The notes beneath the pieces were generated by a model, which was given only the letters and a program-made list of their open reading frames with translations, had not been told where the DNA came from and searched no databases. The position numbers and the translations under genes were made by a program. Below are positions 9,090-17,326 of a stretch of 64,000 nucleotides of DNA, in pieces (positions within the stretch are counted from its first letter, which is position 1; the number at the start of each line of letters is the position of its first letter). Origin of the DNA: Azophilus sp963663395 (GTDB lineage: Bacteria > Pseudomonadota > Gammaproteobacteria > Pseudomonadales > Azotimanducaceae); the NCBI GenBank assembly GCA_963663395.1, contig OY760226.1, forward strand, positions 1,178,001-1,242,000, read 5' to 3'.

Positions 9090-12000
9090 TCAAGAATACA
9101 ATTGAGTTGGCTCGTCTGGTTTGATGGCCTGCTGCAGGGCAGTGTAGTTCCCCTTGAACATTTGAAAGTGCAGGTGCTCATACCCGGTCTGCGAACGAAA
9201 GATTTCCAGGATATCGAGTGATTTCCGCATCAAGGGCTCGGCTTCATCGATGCGGTTGGTGTCTTTCAGCAGCAACGCCAGATTGTTCAAGTCTGTCGCC
9301 ACACTCGGGTGTTGGTTTCCGAACGAGGCCTCATCGATGGCGAGGGCCTTGCGCATCAAGGGCTCGGCTTCGTCGAATCGGTTGGTGGCTTTCAGCAGCG
9401 ACGCGAGATTGTTCAAGTCTATTGCCACTTTCGGGTGTTGGTTTCCGAATGAGGCCTCATCAATGGCGAGGGTCTTGCGCATCAAGGGCTCGGCTTCGTC
9501 GATTCGGTTGGTGTCTTTCAGCAGCGTCGCCAGATTGTTCAAGTCTCTTGCCACGTTCGGGTGTTGGTTTCCGAATGAGGCCTCATCGATGGCGAGGGCC
9601 TTGCGCATCAAGCGCTCGGCTTCGTCGATTCGGTTGGTGTCTTGCAGCAGCGACGCGAGATTGTTCAAGTCTCTTGCCACATTCGGGTGTTGGTTTCCGA
9701 ATGAGGCTTCATCGATGGCGAGGGCCTTGCGCATCAAGGGCTCGGCTTCGTCGATTCGGTTGGTGTCTTGCAGCAGCGACGCGAGATTGTTCAAGTCTCT
9801 TGCCACATTCGGGTGTTGGCTTCCGAATGAGGCTTCATCGATGGCGAGAGCCCTGCGCATCACAGGTTCGGCTTCGTCAAAGCGATTGGTGTCTTTCAGC
9901 AGCGACGCGAGATTGTTCAAGTCTCTTGCCACATTCGGGTGTTGGCTTCCGAATGAGGCTTCATCGATGGCGAGAGCCCTGCGCATCACAGGTTCGGCTT
10001 CGTCAAAGCGATTGGTGTCTTTCAGCAGCAACGCGAGATTGTTCAATCGGATCGCCACCGTCGGGTGTTGGTTTCCGAAAGAGGCCTCATTGATGGCGAG
10101 GGCCTTGCGCATCAAGGGCTCGGCTTCGTCGATGCGGTTGGTGTCTTTCAGCAGCGACGCGAGATTGTTCAAGTCTGTCGCCAGTTTCGGGTGTTGGTTT
10201 CCGAAAAAGGCCTCATCGATGGCGAGGGCCGTGCGCATTAAGGGCTCGGCTTCGTCGATGCGGTTGGTGTCTATCAGCAGCGAAGTCAGATTGTTCAAGC
10301 AAGTCGCTACATTCGGGTGTTGGTTTCCGAACGCGGCCTCATTGATGGCGAGGGCCTTGCGCATCAAGGGCTCGGCTTCCTCGAAGCGGTTGGTGTCTTT
10401 CAGCAGCAATGCCAGATTGTTCGAAGCCGACGCGACTAGCTTCGAATCCGAGAGCGCTGCGGCCTCGGCCAGAGCGGGGCGCAACTGTTCTTCAGACTCG
10501 TCCCAACGCACGAGTTCTTTCAGAACCCCGGCAATTCTGAGGCGTTGTTCGATCCGCGCTTCGGGATCGCTCAAGCTCTCGAGCGTATCCTGCAGGAAGG
10601 TCAGCCTGGTTTCGGAAAAAGTGCGCAGCGTCAGTTCGCTCCCCATGGAGGTGAGCCGATGTGCAAACGACTCGAAATCGCCGCTTCGGTGTTCTTCCCA
10701 GCACGCGATCATTTCTTCGATTTCGGCAAGATAGTCAGGGGCGGACTCGGTGCTCGTAGCGACGCGTTCGATAGACTGGCTTACATTGTCTCCGGCCAAT
10801 GGCGCTGCTTCGCGCACGTAGCCGGCCGACAGTTGGGCATCGCCACGGGAGGCGTAAATCCGGGCCATGTCGAACTTTGCGCCGGCCCGCTCCTTTTCGT
10901 CGCCGACTTCACTGAGATAGTCGAGCGCTTTTTCAGCATCGTCACTGCCCTGGGCCGAGAGTTTCTCGCCTAACTGCCGCCGTTTCTCGTTGCGCGCGTC
11001 GATGCTCGGGTAGTAGAGGCTCAAGAATTCGACGACAAACGGCAGGCGTTTGCGCGCATCGCGGGAAAGATTCATCGCCAGCCAGATATCGAAGAACCCT
11101 TCGCGGATCGTGTAGAGGCGCGAGCGCTTGTCATCAGGGTGCGGGGTCGAGCGCAGATAGTGAGAATCGGACAGGCGCTTGAGCAGCGACGAAGTCTCCT
11201 GCTGGCTCTTCCGCATGCGCGCGGCGATGGAGGCGGGCGTCTTCTCCTGGTCGCGCATGCCGGCCAGACATTCCAGCAGGGCGCGTTGGCCGGGTGAGAG
11301 GTCGTTCAGGCGGCCCTGGTAGAAAGGCGAGATCCTGTCGAGTTGCAGGCGGAATTGATCCAGCACCCTGGTGACCGATTCGTTGGCGATCAGTTCGTAG
11401 AGCATCATCGTCAGCCGCGGGTTTCCCCCGGTCATGCTGTAGAGCGCCTGCAGTCGGGGTCGCATGTCATCGAAAGTTGCAAGAATCTCGGTGTGCCCAT
11501 CCCATTCAAGATTCCGACGGATGACTTCAACTGTCTCCTCGAAGCTCAGGTTCTCCAGAATCTGGATGTCAAAGAAGTCGTAAAACGGCCGCCCGATGTC
11601 GGTGATTCCGTCGAAGTGCATGGGTGCGGTGGCCAACAGCAGGCAGCCGTTGTCGGCCATGAAGAACTTGCGCAGCGAGGCGATGTCGTGTTGGTTGCGT
11701 ATCTGCCGGGTGAAAATTTCGCCCAGGTTCTCGAGCATGACGAGCAGCGTGCGTTTGCGCAGTCGATTTTGTTTGCGTATGGCCGGTACCAATGTGTCGG
11801 CCACGATGGCGTCGTTATCCTCTGTCTCTACCTTGGCGAACAGTTGAGCCCACAGCGGTTCGTCTTCGAGATCGTCTTTCAATATCCGGCACAGCCCGAT
11901 CAGGAAATCGGCAAAGGACAGCGTCTGATTCGATTCCTCCGGAAACCGGGCAACCACCACGCACGCCCGCAGCGCTTCGTCCGATGCAACCCCAGCTTCG

Positions 12001-12209
12001 ATGCAGGAAAGCAGGTGGGTCTTGCCGATTCCGCGAGGCCCGATGAACAACATGTGATGTTTCGACTTCCTGCCCACCGAACCGCGCAGCGACTCGATGG
12101 CGTTGCCCAGGACCGGGTCACGCCCTACGCTCGTTCCCCGCAGACGTTCCGGGCTGGTTATGCCGGACCGGTACAGCCCGATGTTTGTGCTGACTGACGG
12201 TTCATGCAT
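9090..12209 (-). CDS. P-loop ATPase with ten C-terminal TPR repeats
   Basis: 1039 residues. The N-terminal AAA/STAND-like ATPase domain has a Walker A GPRGIGKT at 57-64. The Walker B-like strand LLVMLENLGEIF lacks the usual DE pair. A winged-helix-like segment follows (SPGQRALLECLAGMRDQEKT, then ARMRKSQQETSSLLKRLSDS), and then a helical linker. From about residue 597 there are ten TPR units of exactly 42 residues (NNLALLLKDTNRFEEAEPLM-type, kinesin light chain class), several nearly identical. TPRs act as protein-binding or sensing surfaces. The gene overlaps the preceding ATPase gene by 8 bp, so they form one operon. The architecture resembles signal-transducing NTPases, including some used in phage defence, but no effector domain is visible. 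The function is unknown. Confidence 0.75.
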   Translation of the reverse strand: MHEPSVSTNIGLYRSGITSPERLRGTSVGRDPVLGNAIESLRGSVGRKSKHHMLFIGPRGIGKTHLLSCIEAGVASDEALRACVVVARFPEESNQTLSFADFLIGLCRILKDDLEDEPLWAQLFAKVETEDNDAIVADTLVPAIRKQNRLRKRTLLVMLENLGEIFTRQIRNQHDIASLRKFFMADNGCLLLATAPMHFDGITDIGRPFYDFFDIQILENLSFEETVEVIRRNLEWDGHTEILATFDDMRPRLQALYSMTGGNPRLTMMLYELIANESVTRVLDQFRLQLDRISPFYQGRLNDLSPGQRALLECLAGMRDQEKTPASIAARMRKSQQETSSLLKRLSDSHYLRSTPHPDDKRSRLYTIREGFFDIWLAMNLSRDARKRLPFVVEFLSLYYPSIDARNEKRRQLGEKLSAQGSDDAEKALDYLSEVGDEKERAGAKFDMARIYASRGDAQLSAGYVREAAPLAGDNVSQSIERVATSTESAPDYLAEIEEMIACWEEHRSGDFESFAHRLTSMGSELTLRTFSETRLTFLQDTLESLSDPEARIEQRLRIAGVLKELVRWDESEEQLRPALAEAAALSDSKLVASASNNLALLLKDTNRFEEAEPLMRKALAINEAAFGNQHPNVATCLNNLTSLLIDTNRIDEAEPLMRTALAIDEAFFGNQHPKLATDLNNLASLLKDTNRIDEAEPLMRKALAINEASFGNQHPTVAIRLNNLALLLKDTNRFDEAEPVMRRALAIDEASFGSQHPNVARDLNNLASLLKDTNRFDEAEPVMRRALAIDEASFGSQHPNVARDLNNLASLLQDTNRIDEAEPLMRKALAIDEASFGNQHPNVARDLNNLASLLQDTNRIDEAERLMRKALAIDEASFGNQHPNVARDLNNLATLLKDTNRIDEAEPLMRKTLAIDEASFGNQHPKVAIDLNNLASLLKATNRFDEAEPLMRKALAIDEASFGNQHPSVATDLNNLALLLKDTNRIDEAEPLMRKSLDILEIFRSQTGYEHLHFQMFKGNYTALQQAIKPDEPTQLYS
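9162..10421 (-). repeat. 126-bp coding tandem repeat, ten units (TPR array)
   Basis: The CAGATTGTT word recurs with a strict 126-bp period from 10413 to 9279, which marks ten units without any insertion or deletion. Adjacent units around 9827-10078 are virtually identical, including third codon positions. This indicates recent duplication or gene conversion. Confidence 0.9.
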
Positions 12210-13437
12210 GGTATTTCCTCCACCAGAGTTTCAGCACGCCGCCGGCGAAATCGTAGACCCCAGCCTCGACCTCCTCGACGTAGAAGTCGTTCTCAAGGTC
12301 GAGCATTATCCGATTGAACACCTGTCTGCGCTCATGGGCGGGTAGTTCGTGCCCGAGGTCCGCCAGCAGGCGCTCTGTTTCCTGCAGCAGGATTGTGCGC
12401 CTGAGCCCTTCTTCGCTTGCGCTAATCTGTCCGAGCAAAGCGTGGGCAATCGAGCCGTTGGTGTTTCCGTAGTACTGCCGGATGCGTGAGTGGAAGTGCT
12501 GCAACCGGGTGCGGGCGCCGGAACTGACAATCATCGCGTCGAATACTGCATCGACGTCCGTGGCGACGATTTTGCGCTGCTCTCTTTTCCACAGCCGGTA
12601 GAGATCCTGGGTTGCCATCTGCATGAACAGCGGGATGGGACGGCCCAGGCGGGCGACAAGCCGTGGCGCTACGCCCGTGTCGAATGGAACGGCGCGCCCG
12701 CCGAGCATGTCGTTCAGGAAAGCCTTGACGTCCTCATCGGTGAGTGGAGGCAGGGGGATGTCCGCGAGATCGTTGATGAGATCCACCAGCCCGAGCGATT
12801 CAAGGGTGCCGCCCAGGTTGACGGAGCCGCCGACAAGCCATCGGATCGGGTCCCTTGCCGGAGCGGGATTCAATCGTTGGGCGCGAAACCAGGCCAGAAA
12901 TTTGCGCAACAACGGTTCGTTCTCTCGTGCCAGGTTAAGCAGCATGTCGGGAAATTCGTCGACGATGAACAGTATTGGCCGGCCGGCATTGCGGGCCTGG
13001 GTAAGCAGCCTGTCACCGTGCTGACGCCAGTTCTTGTCCCAATCAGGGTCACTCTGCCGCAGCGCCAGCTTGAAACCACCTACGTCGACCTCATCGATTT
13101 TTCCCAAAACGCCACTCACCAGTTCCCATCCTCTGGCAAGTTGGTCGCGGAGGAATTCAGGGTGCGCATCGTGTAAGGCATCGAGCAGCGCCTGGAAGAA
13201 ATCGGCCGGGTGGGTCAAGTCCTGGACGTTGATCGAGATAACGGAGAAACCGTGATCGGGTCGGTCACGCAAGTGATCCATGACGCTGGTCTTGCCTGTT
13301 CGCCGAGGCGCCGTAAGCACCACGTGTTGAGCGCGCAACGTTTCCCAAAGCTCTGTAAGAAACGCGCCACGGAATCTCAGATCGGCGGGGTCGACCGGAG
13401 CCCCGGTGTAGAATTCGGGAGCGCGATTCATTTGCAC
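12202..13437 (-). CDS. AAA ATPase, archaeal-type/STAND-like, first gene of the ATPase pair
   Basis: 411 residues. Walker A is APRRTGKTS (43-51) and Walker B is ILFIVDEFPDML. Downstream features typical of this ATPase group are WLVGGSVNLGGTLESLGLVD, LPPLTDEDVKAFL and PIPLFMQM, with a helical C-terminus ending in LKLWWRKYHA. It has no DNA-binding or nuclease domain that I can recognise. It overlaps the start of the TPR ATPase, so the two are probably made together. A clear AT-rich operator-like region lies directly upstream. Such proteins can act as switch ATPases; the partner or target is unknown. Confidence 0.72.
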   Translation of the reverse strand: MQMNRAPEFYTGAPVDPADLRFRGAFLTELWETLRAQHVVLTAPRRTGKTSVMDHLRDRPDHGFSVISINVQDLTHPADFFQALLDALHDAHPEFLRDQLARGWELVSGVLGKIDEVDVGGFKLALRQSDPDWDKNWRQHGDRLLTQARNAGRPILFIVDEFPDMLLNLARENEPLLRKFLAWFRAQRLNPAPARDPIRWLVGGSVNLGGTLESLGLVDLINDLADIPLPPLTDEDVKAFLNDMLGGRAVPFDTGVAPRLVARLGRPIPLFMQMATQDLYRLWKREQRKIVATDVDAVFDAMIVSSGARTRLQHFHSRIRQYYGNTNGSIAHALLGQISASEEGLRRTILLQETERLLADLGHELPAHERRQVFNRIMLDLENDFYVEEVEAGVYDFAGGVLKLWWRKYHA

Positions 13438-13462
13438 ACCAGATTTGTTGTAAAACGTAATT

Positions 13463-13484
13463 GTCGTGTAAATAACTATACGAC
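13463..13484. promoter_or_regulatory. Operator-like inverted repeat before the ATPase operon
   Basis: GTCGTGTA (13463-13470) and TATACGAC (13477-13484) form an inverted repeat with one mismatch, 26-47 bp before the ATPase start at 13437. It lies in an AT-rich island (13440-13520) inside GC-rich DNA. The island also carries TTGTTGTA twice (13445-13452 and 13505-13512). A promoter under repressor control is likely. Confidence 0.45.
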
Positions 13485-13654
13485 GAAATTGATATAAGTC
13501 AATCTTGTTGTATAAAAATCAGAAAGTGAACTTGGATCGTGTGCACCGTCGGCTGAAACACGACTTGCAGCCCGGCGTTACAAATGCGCCATCGGATTCT
13601 GTGGTGTAGCGGAAGCTCGCCCTATGCAGGCGCGCAACGCCGGAGAGTTCGGCG

Positions 13655-13888
13655 TCAGGCTGCTTCGCTGACTTCGGCGGGAGACGGCCGCTTGCGGCTT
13701 TGCACCATCTCTTCGTTCAGCCGGCGAATGCAGTCGCTGCCGGTGCGCACGAACAGGAAGGGAAGCAGGGCATGCACGAGGCAGGCAACGCCTCCGGCCA
13801 GCATGGTGGCGGCGAAGCCCGATGCCTTTCTCAGGTGCTGCGGATAGGTCTCTCCAACTTCCTGCAGATGATCGGTCAATCGATTCAT
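13655..13888 (-). CDS. DUF6356 family small membrane protein
   Basis: 77 residues. The protein fits the DUF6356 family in length and layout: VGETYPQHLRKASGFAATM, then GGVACLVHALLPFLFVRTGSD, with one hydrophobic segment at about 27-48 that likely spans or inserts in the membrane. The role is unknown. It is transcribed divergently from the Lrp regulator, with 168 bp between the starts. Confidence 0.75.
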   Translation of the reverse strand: MNRLTDHLQEVGETYPQHLRKASGFAATMLAGGVACLVHALLPFLFVRTGSDCIRRLNEEMVQSRKRPSPAEVSEAA

Positions 13889-13963
13889 CCGATTTCTATT
13901 CTTCCGATCATTTGAATGATGTTATCCCAAGCGAAGGAGAATTTTGTTCCAAATTGAACGACT

Positions 13964-13981
13964 TCTATCCAATTAGATAGA
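13964..13981. promoter_or_regulatory. Palindrome in the Lrp/DUF6356 intergenic region
   Basis: TCTATC and GATAGA flank a CAATTA core (18 bp, one internal mismatch pair). A second small dyad, GTTC-6-GAAC, lies just before it at 13947-13960. The AT-rich stretch from 13940 to 14000 is a plausible site for Lrp-type autoregulation. Confidence 0.4.
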
Positions 13982-14056
13982 ATATTATTTCAGAGAGGCT
14001 GATCCTGGGCTGACTGCGGATCGGCTGCTTCCAGACACCCGGGCAGGAGGCGAGCA

Positions 14057-14539
14057 ATGGCCCTGGACCGTACCGACCTGAAGATTCTCGACCTGCTTCA
14101 GCACGATGCCACGCTTTCAACCGCGGAAGTTGCCGAGGCAGTCGGCCTGAGCACGACGCCCTGCTGGCGGCGCATTCAGAACCTGGAGAAGGCGGGCGTC
14201 ATCACGAAACGCGTGGCATTGCTCGACCGGGACCATCTGAACGTGGGGGTCGATGCCTTTGTGGCGATCCGCACCGACCAGCACAACAGGCGCTGGCTCG
14301 ATGACTTCGCGAAGACGGTTGCGGCCTTCCCGGAGGTCATCGAGCTGTACCGGATGAGCGGCGAGGTGGACTACCTGATGCGCGTCGTGGTCCCCGATAT
14401 TGCCGCTTATGACGACTTCTACCAGCGTCTGATCCAGGCCATCGACCTCACTGACGTGAGTTCCAGCTTCGCGATGGAGCGCATCAAGTACACCACCGTG
14501 CTGCCGCTCACTCATGCGAGGCGCGCTTCCGAGAGTTGA
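14057..14539 (+). CDS. Lrp/AsnC family transcriptional regulator
   Basis: 160 residues. The N-terminal helix-turn-helix is seen in LDRTDLKILDLLQHDATLST and AEAVGLSTTPCWRRIQNLE, and the C-terminal RAM/AsnC ligand and oligomer domain in YRMSGEVDYLMRVVVPDIAA. These regulators respond to amino acids and act as octamers on DNA. ATG 14057 is preceded by GGAGGCGAGC, a good ribosome site. The divergent neighbour and the palindrome between them suggest local autoregulation. The following reductase gene is 39 bp away and may be co-transcribed. Confidence 0.9.
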   Translation: MALDRTDLKILDLLQHDATLSTAEVAEAVGLSTTPCWRRIQNLEKAGVITKRVALLDRDHLNVGVDAFVAIRTDQHNRRWLDDFAKTVAAFPEVIELYRMSGEVDYLMRVVVPDIAAYDDFYQRLIQAIDLTDVSSSFAMERIKYTTVLPLTHARRASES

Positions 14540-14578
14540 GATAGACTTTCCCCCGCCACATCACAGCGGAAACACCCG

Positions 14579-15013
14579 ATGGCAGATTACATTCCGACCC
14601 CGGTCAAGTGGGTACGTGAGCAGGTCGAACTCTATGAAAGCAGCGGCGGTACCGAGGGTACCGAACTGATGGATACCGGCCTGCCCTGCATCCTGTTCAC
14701 GCACACGGGCAACAGGACGGGAGCCATCCGCAAGACGCCGCTGATGCGCGTCAAGGACGGCGAAAACTACGTGCTGGTGGCTTCCAAGGGCGGCGCGCCC
14801 GACAACCCGGTCTGGGTCTATAACCTGCGTGCCGATCCCCGGATCGAGCTTCGCGATGCGACCGAGGTGCAGCCGATGCGGGTGCGCGAAGTCGCGGATT
14901 CGGACGAGCGGGCACGGGTCTGGGCGCTTTCGGTAGCGGCGTTCCCACCCTACGAGGAATACAGGAACAAGACCTCGCGAACGATCCCGATATTCATTGC
15001 GGAACCGGCTTGA
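14579..15013 (+). CDS. Nitroreductase family deazaflavin-dependent oxidoreductase (DDN-like)
   Basis: 144 residues. It matches the DDN/Rv3547-like split beta-barrel fold: CILFTHTGNRTGAIRKTPLM, YVLVASKGGAPDNPVWVYNL, and the end VWALSVAAFPPYEEYRNKTS. Relatives reduce substrates with F420H2 or flavin; which cofactor is used here cannot be told. It lies between the Lrp regulator and the selenoprotein pair in the same direction, so it could belong to their redox function. Confidence 0.8.
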   Translation: MADYIPTPVKWVREQVELYESSGGTEGTELMDTGLPCILFTHTGNRTGAIRKTPLMRVKDGENYVLVASKGGAPDNPVWVYNLRADPRIELRDATEVQPMRVREVADSDERARVWALSVAAFPPYEEYRNKTSRTIPIFIAEPA

Positions 15014-15044
15014 TGGTTGCTTGCCGTCCGCACGGCACACGGGT

Positions 15045-16688
15045 ATGGCCGTTGAGATCCCGGGTCATGGCCTTCGCGGTGGGCACAGCACTTTGGGTTC
15101 GGGTCGTGCCGTGACCCAACCGCCGGCCTTTCTGCTGGAAGACGGGCGAGGGGAGCAGTACGCGTTTCCCGGCTCGAGACCGGCGTTAGTCTGCTTCGTC
15201 AAGGAAGACTGCCCGACCTGCAATGATGTCATGCCGCTCATCGAAGCGGCCTGGGGCGGATTGGGCGAGAACGTCGACTTTTTCGTCTGCGGCCAGACCG
15301 AGGCCGGCAACCGCGTCCTGACGGAGAACCACGGCCTGACCGTGCCCCTGCTGGACGATTCCTCGCTCAAGGTATCGTTCGCCTGGGATGTCGAAATCGT
15401 GCCCACGCTCGTCGTGGTCGACACGGACGGCAGCGCGCGGCACCGCTTCATAGGGTTCGAGCGGGAGGAATGGCGGCAGGCGCTGGCCGACCTGGCGGAG
15501 ACGTCTGGCGCACCGCAACCACAGATCGACTGGCCGGCTTTTCCCGCGCTGCGTCCCGGTTGCGGTTCGCTGTCGGCGGACCCCACCATTGCCGCGCGCC
15601 TGCAGGCCGAGGCCGAGAACAGCCCCCTGCGCGCCCGCCGCATCGACATCGCGGTGCACGACGACGAGTTCGAGTTCATGTTCGACCAGGGGTTCAGCGA
15701 CGGCATGCCTCTCATCCCGCCCACGCCGGAACGGGTGATGCGCATGCTGGGCGGAACGACGCGCGATCCTCAGGAGGTGATCGCCACGGTGCCGCCCAAC
15801 ATGGGCGAGGCGACGGTGGAAAAAGTGGCCATCAACTCGGTCATGGCCGGCTGCAAGCCCGAATACCTGCCCGTGGTGCTGACGGCGCTGGAGGCGGTGT
15901 GCACGGACGAATTCAATATCCATGGCGTGATGGCGACGACCATGGGCGCGAGCCCGGTCGTCGTGGTGAACGGTCCCATCCGCCACCGGCTCGGCATGAA
16001 CATGAAGCTCGGCGCGCTCGGACAGGGAAACCGGGCAAACGCCACCATGGGCCGGGCGTTGCGCCTGGCCGTTCGCAACATCGGCGGCGCCAGGCCGGGC
16101 GGTACGGAGCGGTCGACGCTGGGCAACCCCATGAAATTCAGCATGTGTTTTGCGGAATGGGAAGAGCGCTCCCCCTGGACGCCGCTGCACGTCGAACGCG
16201 GATTCGAGCCCGGGGATTCGGTGTTGACCGTATACGCCATGACCAGCGGGCCCGTGCTGATGGTCGACCAGGACTCGCGCAGCGCCGCGCAACTGGCGGG
16301 AAGCTTCGCGATGTGTCTTGAAAGCATTGTGCACCCGAAGGTGCACATGTGGGGCGAGACACTGCTGGTCGTCGCACCCGAGCATGTCGACACCCTGGCC
16401 GGCGACGGCTACGGGAAGGCGGAGATACGCGCGCGCATCCAGGAAGTCAGCGCGCGGCCGATACGGGAACTGGTGGAAGACGACCGGTCAGCCATGGGTT
16501 TCAAGCGGGCCATGGCCGAGCAGATGGACGATGCAGCCCTGAGCCGCAAGCTGCCGAAGTTTCGCGACGAATCGGATATTCATATCGTTGTCGCGGGCTC
16601 CGAGGCCGGCAGTTTCTCGGGCGCCTTTCACGGCTGGGTATTGGGCGAGACCGGTTCCATCCCGGTTTCCAGGAAAATTTTGCAGTGA
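15045..16688 (+). CDS. Thioredoxin-domain protein fused to a conserved domain, partner of the UGSC selenoprotein
   Basis: About 547 residues from ATG 15045; GTG 15111 and TTG 14997 are alternative starts. The N-terminal part is a thioredoxin fold with the redox motif CPTC in FVKEDCPTCNDVMPLIEAAW and a cis-proline region EIVPTLVVVDTDG. The C-terminal roughly 350 residues are a conserved domain of unknown function: DQGFSDGMPLIPPTPERVM, PPNMGEATVEKVAINSVMAG, and GNPMKFSMCFAEWEERSPW. It has no signal peptide, so it is probably cytoplasmic. The selenoprotein starts 77 bp downstream on the same strand. I infer that the thioredoxin domain reduces the selenoprotein or supplies electrons to the shared reaction. 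Confidence 0.7.
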   Translation: MAVEIPGHGLRGGHSTLGSGRAVTQPPAFLLEDGRGEQYAFPGSRPALVCFVKEDCPTCNDVMPLIEAAWGGLGENVDFFVCGQTEAGNRVLTENHGLTVPLLDDSSLKVSFAWDVEIVPTLVVVDTDGSARHRFIGFEREEWRQALADLAETSGAPQPQIDWPAFPALRPGCGSLSADPTIAARLQAEAENSPLRARRIDIAVHDDEFEFMFDQGFSDGMPLIPPTPERVMRMLGGTTRDPQEVIATVPPNMGEATVEKVAINSVMAGCKPEYLPVVLTALEAVCTDEFNIHGVMATTMGASPVVVVNGPIRHRLGMNMKLGALGQGNRANATMGRALRLAVRNIGGARPGGTERSTLGNPMKFSMCFAEWEERSPWTPLHVERGFEPGDSVLTVYAMTSGPVLMVDQDSRSAAQLAGSFAMCLESIVHPKVHMWGETLLVVAPEHVDTLAGDGYGKAEIRARIQEVSARPIRELVEDDRSAMGFKRAMAEQMDDAALSRKLPKFRDESDIHIVVAGSEAGSFSGAFHGWVLGETGSIPVSRKILQ

Positions 16689-16765
16689 ACCGCGGGCAGG
16701 CGGCGGGCACGGGCGACCGTGACGACGGCCAGGCTACGGTTCGCGAAACAACAGGAGGAAAAAAA

Positions 16766-17284
16766 GTGGTAACCATTCTGGACCCCACCGACGAACGTGT
16801 ACCGGTGGAACGTCAGGTGACGCCGCGGCCGGATGCCATTTCCGGCAACGTGGCGCTGCTCGACATCTCCAAGCCGCGCGGCAATGTGCTGCTCGACCGG
16901 CTGGAAGCCCTGCTGCAGGAGCGCCTGCCGGGCATATCCATCAACCGCTATGCCAAGCCGACGTTCGCAAAACCGGCACCGGACGCATTGCGGGCGGATA
17001 TCGCCTCAAGCAACGACTTCGTGATCGAGGCGCTGGCTGACTGAGGCTCCTGTACCACGTGCAGTTTGCATGACACGGTATGGTTCGAGATTCAGGGCAA
17101 GCCCGCGGTTTCGATTGCATCGACGGAGTTCGCCGACGCCGCGGCCACCCAGGCCGAAGCGCTCGGCATGAAGGATGCGCACGCGGTGTTTGTCGGGCAC
17201 CCCATTCAAGGGGCGACCGATGAGGAAATGCGCGCAAAGGCGGAAGAGGTCGTGGATCGGGTCATCGCCTCGTTGACCGGCTGA
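16766..17284 (+). CDS. UGSC-motif selenoprotein (in-frame UGA read as selenocysteine)
   Basis: 172 residues if the UGA at 17042-17044 is decoded as Sec93. The frame before it (VTILDPTDERVPVERQV ... FVIEALAD) continues in the same phase after it as GSCTTCSLHDTVWFEIQGKP through to the stop at 17284, and together they make one conserved UGSC-family protein, named for its U-G-S-C motif. The start is GTG 16766, placed 7 bases after AGGAGG (16753-16758). A hairpin directly after the UGA fits a bacterial SECIS. Other cysteines, C96 and C99, give the cluster U-G-S-C-T-T-C. The protein is likely a redox enzyme acting with the thioredoxin-domain protein encoded upstream; the reaction is unknown. The cell must have selA, selB, selC and selD elsewhere. 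Confidence 0.88.
17050..17083 (+). promoter_or_regulatory. Bacterial SECIS-like stem-loop
   Basis: An outer stem CUGUACC (17050-17056) pairs with GGUAUGG (17077-17083). An inner stem CGUGC (17058-17062) pairs with GCAUG (17068-17072). The apical loop is AGUUU. The loop begins 18 bases after the UGA and has G among its first two bases, which agrees with the usual bacterial SECIS rules. Folding was done by eye. Confidence 0.65.
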
Positions 17285-17287
17285 CGC

Positions 17288-17301
17288 GCCCGGCGGCGGG
17301 C
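17288..17301. terminator. Short hairpin between convergent genes
   Basis: GCCCG-GCGG-CGGGC lies 4 bases after the selenoprotein stop and before the end of the convergent radical SAM gene. No U-run follows on either strand, so it is at best a weak bidirectional terminator. Confidence 0.25.
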
Positions 17302-17326
17302 GGTTGCCGGTTGCGGGAAGCCCGAT

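Noticed and set aside
9162..10421. A plus-strand repetitive gene opposite the TPR array
   Set aside because: The long plus-strand frame is only the mirror of the 126-bp coding repeat. The minus strand encodes a clear TPR ATPase.
17288..17301. Strong rho-independent terminator after the selenoprotein
   Set aside because: The stem is short and no U-run follows, so only a weak call is made.
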